The position numbers were made by a program, and so were the translations under genes. A DNA stretch of 34,823 bases. Source: Vibrio sp. UBA2441. Lineage in GTDB: Bacteria; Pseudomonadota; Gammaproteobacteria; Enterobacterales; Vibrionaceae. Below are positions 30,980 through 34,823 of the stretch, one piece after another (positions within the stretch are counted from its first letter, which is position 1; every line of letters starts with the position of its first letter). The DNA is taken from positions 1 through 34,823 of the forward strand of contig DDQN01000016.1 in the NCBI GenBank assembly GCA_002342685.1. The letters run 5' to 3'. The notes below the pieces were generated by a model. That model was not told the origin of the DNA, searched no databases, and saw nothing but the letters and a program-made list of their open reading frames with translations.

Positions 30980-31987
30980 ATGAAACGCGATTTAGCGATG
31001 GCATTTTCCCGAGTTACCGAAGGTGCTGCACTAGCAGGTTATAAATGGCTTGGACGAGGCGACAAAAATGCCGCTGACGGAGCCGCTGTTGAGGTGATGC
31101 GCAGCCTACTTAACAAAACAGAAATCAGTGGTGAAATCGTTATTGGCGAAGGTGAAATAGACGACGCGCCTATGCTTTTCATTGGTGAAAATGTGGGTAT
31201 AGGTGGTGATAAAGTAGATATTGCAGTAGACCCGATTGAAGGCACTCGCATGACAGCAATGGGACAAGCCAACGCACTTGCAGTGTTAGCCGCTGGTGAA
31301 AAAGGCAGCTTTTTAAAAGCGCCTGATATGTACATGGAAAAACTGGTTGTGGGACCTCAAGCCAAAGGTTGTATCGATTTAGATAAACCACTTAAAGAAA
31401 ACCTTGAAAACGTAGCTAAAGCTTTGGGGAAAACGCTTGATACTCTTGTTGTTACCACTCTGGCAAAACCACGCCATGAACAAACCATTATAGAAATGCA
31501 ACAAATGGGTGTACGTGTGTTTGCTGTACCAGATGGCGATGTAGCCGCCTCCATTTTAACCTGTATGCCTGACAGCGAAGTCGATGTAATGTACTGTATC
31601 GGCGGTGCTCCCGAAGGCGTGGTTTCCGCTGCAGTAATTCGAGCCTTGGATGGAGACATGAACGGACGTCTTATACCCCGACATGAAGTCAAAGAAGACT
31701 CTGAGGACAACCGTCTTCACGGAGAACTTGAACTTCGTCGTTGTAAGGAAATGGGGGTCGAGGCCAGAGTTGTGTTAAAAATGAATGATATGGCGCGTAG
31801 CGACAATGTTATATTTTCGGCAACAGGGATCACTAAAGGTGACCTGCTCGAAGGTATTAGCCGTACAGAGAATATCGCAACCACAGAAACACTGCTTATC
31901 CGTGGACGTTGCAGAACCATTCGTCGTATCAAGTCAATACATTACCTTGAGAGAAAAGATTCCGAAGTTAGAGAGTTTATCCTTTAA
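30980..31987 (+). CDS. glpX: class II fructose-1,6-bisphosphatase
   Basis: This gluconeogenic phosphatase converts fructose-1,6-bisphosphate to fructose-6-phosphate. Its 335 residues match GlpX. It opens M-K-R-D-L-A-M-A-F-S-R-V-T-E. Metal and substrate motifs are V-I-G-E-G-E-I-D-D-A-P-M-L (about 55-67), V-D-P-I-E-G-T (about 83-89) and Y-C-I-G-G-A-P-E-G-V. In E. coli it is part of glpFKX; here it stands alone, with glpF and glpK absent from this locus. It has a TGGAG Shine-Dalgarno and a strong terminator. Confidence 0.98.
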   Translation: MKRDLAMAFSRVTEGAALAGYKWLGRGDKNAADGAAVEVMRSLLNKTEISGEIVIGEGEIDDAPMLFIGENVGIGGDKVDIAVDPIEGTRMTAMGQANALAVLAAGEKGSFLKAPDMYMEKLVVGPQAKGCIDLDKPLKENLENVAKALGKTLDTLVVTTLAKPRHEQTIIEMQQMGVRVFAVPDGDVAASILTCMPDSEVDVMYCIGGAPEGVVSAAVIRALDGDMNGRLIPRHEVKEDSEDNRLHGELELRRCKEMGVEARVVLKMNDMARSDNVIFSATGITKGDLLEGISRTENIATTETLLIRGRCRTIRRIKSIHYLERKDSEVREFIL

Positions 31988-32004
31988 CACGCACTAATTT
32001 GTCA

Positions 32005-32035
32005 TCAAAACGCAGCTTACCGCTGCGTTTTTCGT
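32005..32035 (+). terminator. rho-independent terminator of glpX
   Basis: AAAACGCAGC (32007-32016) and GCTGCGTTTT (32022-32031) form a perfect 10-bp stem with loop TTACC, followed by more T. Confidence 0.93.
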
Positions 32036-32127
32036 TTCTCACTAAATCAAGCATTTGCTTTATAAATTATCTTATTCATAATAAGAGAAATTTCTATGAC
32101 ATTTAATTATATTGCACTTAGGTAGGC

Positions 32128-32751
32128 ATGGTGAAAACAACGGATAAAATCCTAGAGAAGCTCAAACGTGAAGGCTCTATAACAGCGAAAAAACTTTCCG
32201 CGGATCTTGCTATGACCAGCATGGGAGCCAGGCAGCATTTACAAGCACTTAGTGATTCAGGCTTGGTCGAGTTTTACGATGTAAAAGTCAAGGTGGGCAG
32301 ACCAACCCGTCAATGGAAACTCTCAGCAAAAGGACATGACCAGTTTACCGACCGACATAATGATCTATCTGTACAAGTTATCGAGGCAGTCAGTACTATT
32401 TTTGGTGAGGAAGGCCTTAAAAAAGTCACCTTGGAAAGAGAAAACCAGACCCTAAAGCGTTATCAAAATGTACTCTCATCAATACTTCCTCTTGATAAAA
32501 AAATAGCTAAATTAGCTCAGCTTCGAGAAAAAGATGGCTATATGGCAGAAATGCAGTCGGTAGACCATGGATATCTGTTGATCGAGAATCACTGTCCTAT
32601 TTGTAAAGCTGCCATCAGCTGCCCTGCTTTATGTCAATCTGAGCTCAATGTCTTTCAAGCCATTTTCGGCGATAACGTCTCAATAAATAGAACGGAACAC
32701 ATAGTCAACAATGAACGCCGCTGCGTTTATTTTATTCAAGAAAATGCATAA
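32128..32751 (+). CDS. SufR-like winged-helix regulator with Cys-rich C-terminus
   Basis: The protein has 207 residues. The N-terminal winged helix-turn-helix covers about 1-70 (S-I-T-A-K-K-L-S-A-D-L-A, M-G-A-R-Q-H-L-Q-A-L, wing V-K-V-G-R-P-T-R-Q-W-K). The C-terminal domain has the pattern of the SufR/predicted Fe-S-sensing family: E-N-H-C156-P-I-C159-K-A-A, C165-P-A-L-C169, then E-H-I and R-R-C199-V-Y-F. In cyanobacteria SufR binds an Fe-S cluster and represses suf; cluster binding here is inference from the cysteines. The gene stands alone between glpX and the DUF3135-like gene and is not beside suf or isc genes, so its targets are unknown. Start chosen at the ATG after GGTAGG. Confidence 0.82.
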   Translation: MVKTTDKILEKLKREGSITAKKLSADLAMTSMGARQHLQALSDSGLVEFYDVKVKVGRPTRQWKLSAKGHDQFTDRHNDLSVQVIEAVSTIFGEEGLKKVTLERENQTLKRYQNVLSSILPLDKKIAKLAQLREKDGYMAEMQSVDHGYLLIENHCPICKAAISCPALCQSELNVFQAIFGDNVSINRTEHIVNNERRCVYFIQENA

Positions 32752-32875
32752 AAGCAGACTAATAAGAATTAATATCACGCACTAAGATTGCGCCGTAAAA
32801 CTTGAAATTTGATGCAATTCCTCATTTTTGACTAAACTTATAGTAATGAGTGAACATTTTTGTGAGGAAAAGCCC

Positions 32876-33205
32876 ATGGATTTCAAGGCGATTTATGATC
32901 CTGAACTGCCCTCTTTTGACGAGCTAGTTGAGCTTGCAGAAAACAATCCAGATGCATTCGACGAGTTTAAGCAAGACATATGTGAACAAGTAATCACTTT
33001 CGCATCAGTAGAAATGCAGCCAAGATTGCGCGCTCAGCAAAGTCATATTGATCGAGTAATTAAGCATTGTAAAAATCCGTATCAAACAAATGTCGTTCTG
33101 GCTAAAGAGCTAAGTACACAAGTTGGTAAGTTCAAAGATATATTAGATGGTGAAGTGGATATAATGGAGAGCGCAGAAGTCATACCTTTCACGCCTCGCC
33201 ATTGA
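32876..33205 (+). CDS. DUF3135-like protein of unknown function
   Basis: From the ATG at 32876, which has GAGGA seven bases upstream, the product has 109 residues (M-D-F-K-A-I-Y-D-P-E-L-P-S-F-D-E-L). The open frame reaches a TTG at 32828 and an ATG at 32846, but neither has a comparable Shine-Dalgarno. It is an acidic, helical, cytoplasmic protein with L-P-S-F-D-E-L-V-E-L-A and R-L-R-A-Q-Q-S-H-I-D as the most family-like segments. It matches what I recall of DUF3135 in vibrios; no function is known. It is convergent with the next gene. Confidence 0.75.
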   Translation: MDFKAIYDPELPSFDELVELAENNPDAFDEFKQDICEQVITFASVEMQPRLRAQQSHIDRVIKHCKNPYQTNVVLAKELSTQVGKFKDILDGEVDIMESAEVIPFTPRH

Positions 33206-33254
33206 TGATATTACCAATAACCCTATGACATCACTTTGAGACTGATAGGTTGGT

Positions 33255-33608
33255 TTATCCTTCGTTTATTGTTTTTCTAAATGTGGTTTTATCCATATCT
33301 CGGATGTTCACAGACAAACTTTTTACCAAACTTGCCTGCTCTTGAAGCACGAGTAATAAGCCATCTGAAAGTTGCTGCTTTTGCTCGTCGGTTCGCCCAG
33401 CCAGTAGCTCGAATGTTATATGAATGAAGTCTTCACTGTCACCATGCTCACCTATCAACCAATGATGGCACCGCAACGCTCTTGATTTTATGTCGTCAGC
33501 TTGAAACAAGCCACAATCTAGCGCCACCTGATGCAGGTCTTCAAGCAATCCCTGCATATTAACCCGCTCATCCACTGAGTTTGTATATTCCAACACCATG
33601 TTAGGCAT
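33255..33608 (-). CDS. CHMI-family tautomerase (5-carboxymethyl-2-hydroxymuconate isomerase-like)
   Basis: The 117-residue protein resembles the CHMI/HpcD family, small trimeric tautomerases with a catalytic N-terminal proline. Here M-P-N-M-V-L-E-Y-T-N would expose Pro1 after Met removal, and the L-E-Y-T/S motif is the family hallmark. Further support comes from R-C-H-H-W-L-I-G-E-H-G and F-I-H-I-T-F-E-L-L-A-G-R-T-D-E-Q-K. No homoprotocatechuate degradation genes are nearby, so its substrate here is uncertain. It is convergent with the DUF3135-like gene and divergent from tpiA. Confidence 0.8.
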   Translation of the reverse strand: MPNMVLEYTNSVDERVNMQGLLEDLHQVALDCGLFQADDIKSRALRCHHWLIGEHGDSEDFIHITFELLAGRTDEQKQQLSDGLLLVLQEQASLVKSLSVNIRDMDKTTFRKTINEG

Positions 33609-33868
33609 AACTCTTCATCCTTGATTTAACTGCATTGAAATTGCATCTTGAGGTACTTTGGTAAATAAAATACAGTAAAGCTCAACCTGACGGTAAAATT
33701 CACTATCAAATTGTTTACTGGATCACTCAAGCTAGAAAGCATATATTTTCCTAAGGCAAAAGATCAACGAAAGAGATGATTAGAGTCATGATCTGGTGGT
33801 CGTTTTCTGTTATATTCTTTCGTAATATTGTTTATTTTTTACATTAATTACTTTTTGGAGATATTCCT

Positions 33869-34642
33869 ATGCGTCATCCTGTGGTTATGGGTAACTGGAA
33901 ACTAAACGGCAGCAAAGAAATGGTAGCAGAGCTACTAAACGGACTTAATAAAACTCTTGAGGGTGTAACTGGCGTTGACGTAGCGGTAGCTCCTCCAGCT
34001 CTATACATCGACCTTGCAGAACGCCTAATCAAAGAGGGTGGAAGCAAAATCATCCTTGGCGCTCAGAATACTGACGTAAATAACAACGGTGCGTACACTG
34101 GTGACATGTCTCCTGAAATGCTAAAAGATTTTGGTGCAACTCACATCATCATCGGTCACTCTGAGCGTCGTGAATACCACGCTGAATCAGACGAGTTTGT
34201 TGCTAAGAAATTCGCTTTCCTAAAAGAGAATGGCCTAACTCCTGTTCTATGTATCGGTGAATCTGAAGCTCAAAACGAAGCTGGCGAAACTGTAGCTGTA
34301 TGTGCTCGTCAAATCGACGCAGTAATTAAAACTCAAGGTGCTGAAGCTCTAAACGGCGCTATCATCGCTTACGAACCAATCTGGGCTATCGGTACAGGTA
34401 AAGCAGCGACTGCTGATGATGCACAGCGCATCCACGCCGCTATTCGTGCTCACATCGCAGAGCAAAACGAAGAAGTAGCTAAAAATGTTGTTATTCAATA
34501 TGGCGGTTCTGTTAAGCCGGAAAACGCTGCAGCTTACTTCGCACAACCAGACATCGATGGTGCTCTAGTTGGTGGTGCAGCACTTAATGCTGAAGGTTTT
34601 GCAGCTATTGCTAAAGCAGCAGGCGAAGCAAAAGCTAAATAG
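33869..34642 (+). CDS. tpiA: triosephosphate isomerase
   Basis: This glycolytic enzyme interconverts dihydroxyacetone phosphate and glyceraldehyde-3-phosphate. The 257-residue TIM barrel has all catalytic residues: N9 and K11 in M-G-N-W-K-L-N-G, H97 in I-I-G-H-S-E-R-R, E169 in A-Y-E-P-I-W-A-I-G-T-G, and the phosphate-binding Y-G-G-S-V and L-V-G-G-A-A-L near the end. A TTTGGAG Shine-Dalgarno precedes it. It is a single gene with a tetraloop terminator. A long heptamer repeat follows. Confidence 0.99.
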   Translation: MRHPVVMGNWKLNGSKEMVAELLNGLNKTLEGVTGVDVAVAPPALYIDLAERLIKEGGSKIILGAQNTDVNNNGAYTGDMSPEMLKDFGATHIIIGHSERREYHAESDEFVAKKFAFLKENGLTPVLCIGESEAQNEAGETVAVCARQIDAVIKTQGAEALNGAIIAYEPIWAIGTGKAATADDAQRIHAAIRAHIAEQNEEVAKNVVIQYGGSVKPENAAAYFAQPDIDGALVGGAALNAEGFAAIAKAAGEAKAK

Positions 34643-34692
34643 TTTTAAACTATTTACGCTTCTCCAGTTTTGGAGAGCTTTGAAAATTAAAG

Positions 34693-34717
34693 AGTCAGCT
34701 TCGGCTGACTTTTTTTG
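34693..34717 (+). terminator. rho-independent terminator of tpiA
   Basis: AGTCAGC (34693-34699), the tetraloop TTCG and GCTGACT (34704-34710) are followed by TTTTTT. This is a textbook UUCG hairpin. Confidence 0.95.
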
Positions 34718-34731
34718 TGGCTGAAAGATAA

Positions 34732-34823
34732 GATTATGGGCTATGGGCTATGGGTTATAGGTTATAGGTTATAGGTTATAGGTTATGGGCTATGGGTTAT
34801 AGGTTATGGGCTATGGGCTATGG
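34732..34823. repeat. heptamer tandem array after tpiA, truncated by window end
   Basis: Twelve uninterrupted 7-bp units run from 34739 to 34822: GGTTATA five times, GGCTATG five times, GGTTATG twice. A degenerate GATTATG precedes them and a thirteenth unit is cut off. The variation is confined to positions 3 and 7 of the unit. The array starts 15 bp after the tpiA terminator T run. Confidence 0.93.

Noticed and set aside
32809..32838. promoter TTGATG-18-TAAACT before the DUF3135-like gene
   Set aside because: The match is weak in AT-rich DNA where such patterns arise often, so it is not listed as a feature.
34732..34823. CRISPR-like array
   Set aside because: Units are 7 bp with no spacers and no cas genes, so this is a simple tandem repeat.

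Overview
The window is chromosomal DNA from a gammaproteobacterium of the Vibrio group. The strongest pointer is an AphA-type quorum-sensing regulator at 14562-15101. It is supported by an argininosuccinate lyase fused to an N-acetylglutamate synthase domain, a small DUF3624-like membrane protein and a DUF3135-like protein. From tpiA back to argE-argCB the gene order (tpiA, glpX, zapB, rraA, menA, hslUV, ftsN, cytR, priA, rpmE, metJ, metBL, metF, ppc, argE, argCB) matches, as I remember it, the order in Escherichia coli K-12, with lineage-specific additions. Most of the window is therefore conserved core genome.

Region 1 (1-2220) is accessory: an unrecognised ORF with a ribbon-helix-helix-like C-terminus, convergent with a P4-type tyrosine integrase. 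A 13-bp inverted repeat lies between the integrase start and the groEL terminator, and an imperfect direct repeat flanks the integrase. This looks like one edge of an integrated element abutting the groESL operon. Region 2 (2218-4390) is groES-groEL with a candidate sigma-32 promoter. Region 3 (4523-11330) is arginine biosynthesis: argC-argB-argG-argH(A) on the minus strand, divergent from argE, with ArgR-box-like sequence between them. Region 4 (11477-15101) holds ppc and aphA. The aphA leader contains an 18-bp perfect palindrome followed by a Qrr-like pairing site.

Region 5 (15117-20540) is the methionine regulon: metF, metBL and metJ, with two clear four-box MetJ operators. Region 6 (20554-22300) has a short malic enzyme and rpmE. 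Region 7 (22603-28678) has priA, cytR (with a consensus CRP site), ftsN and the heat-shock protease genes hslVU (with a candidate sigma-32 promoter). Region 8 (28723-34710) has menA, rraA, zapB, glpX, a SufR-like regulator, a DUF3135-like gene, a CHMI-like tautomerase gene and tpiA.

The least explained signal is a set of 7-bp tandem repeats at 3' ends of genes: GGTCACC units against the metF stop codon, GGTTATA units with inverted copies and small hairpins between metJ and the malic enzyme gene, and at least twelve GGTTATA/GGCTATG/GGTTATG units after tpiA running off the window end. I found no tRNA, rRNA, CRISPR array or insertion sequence.
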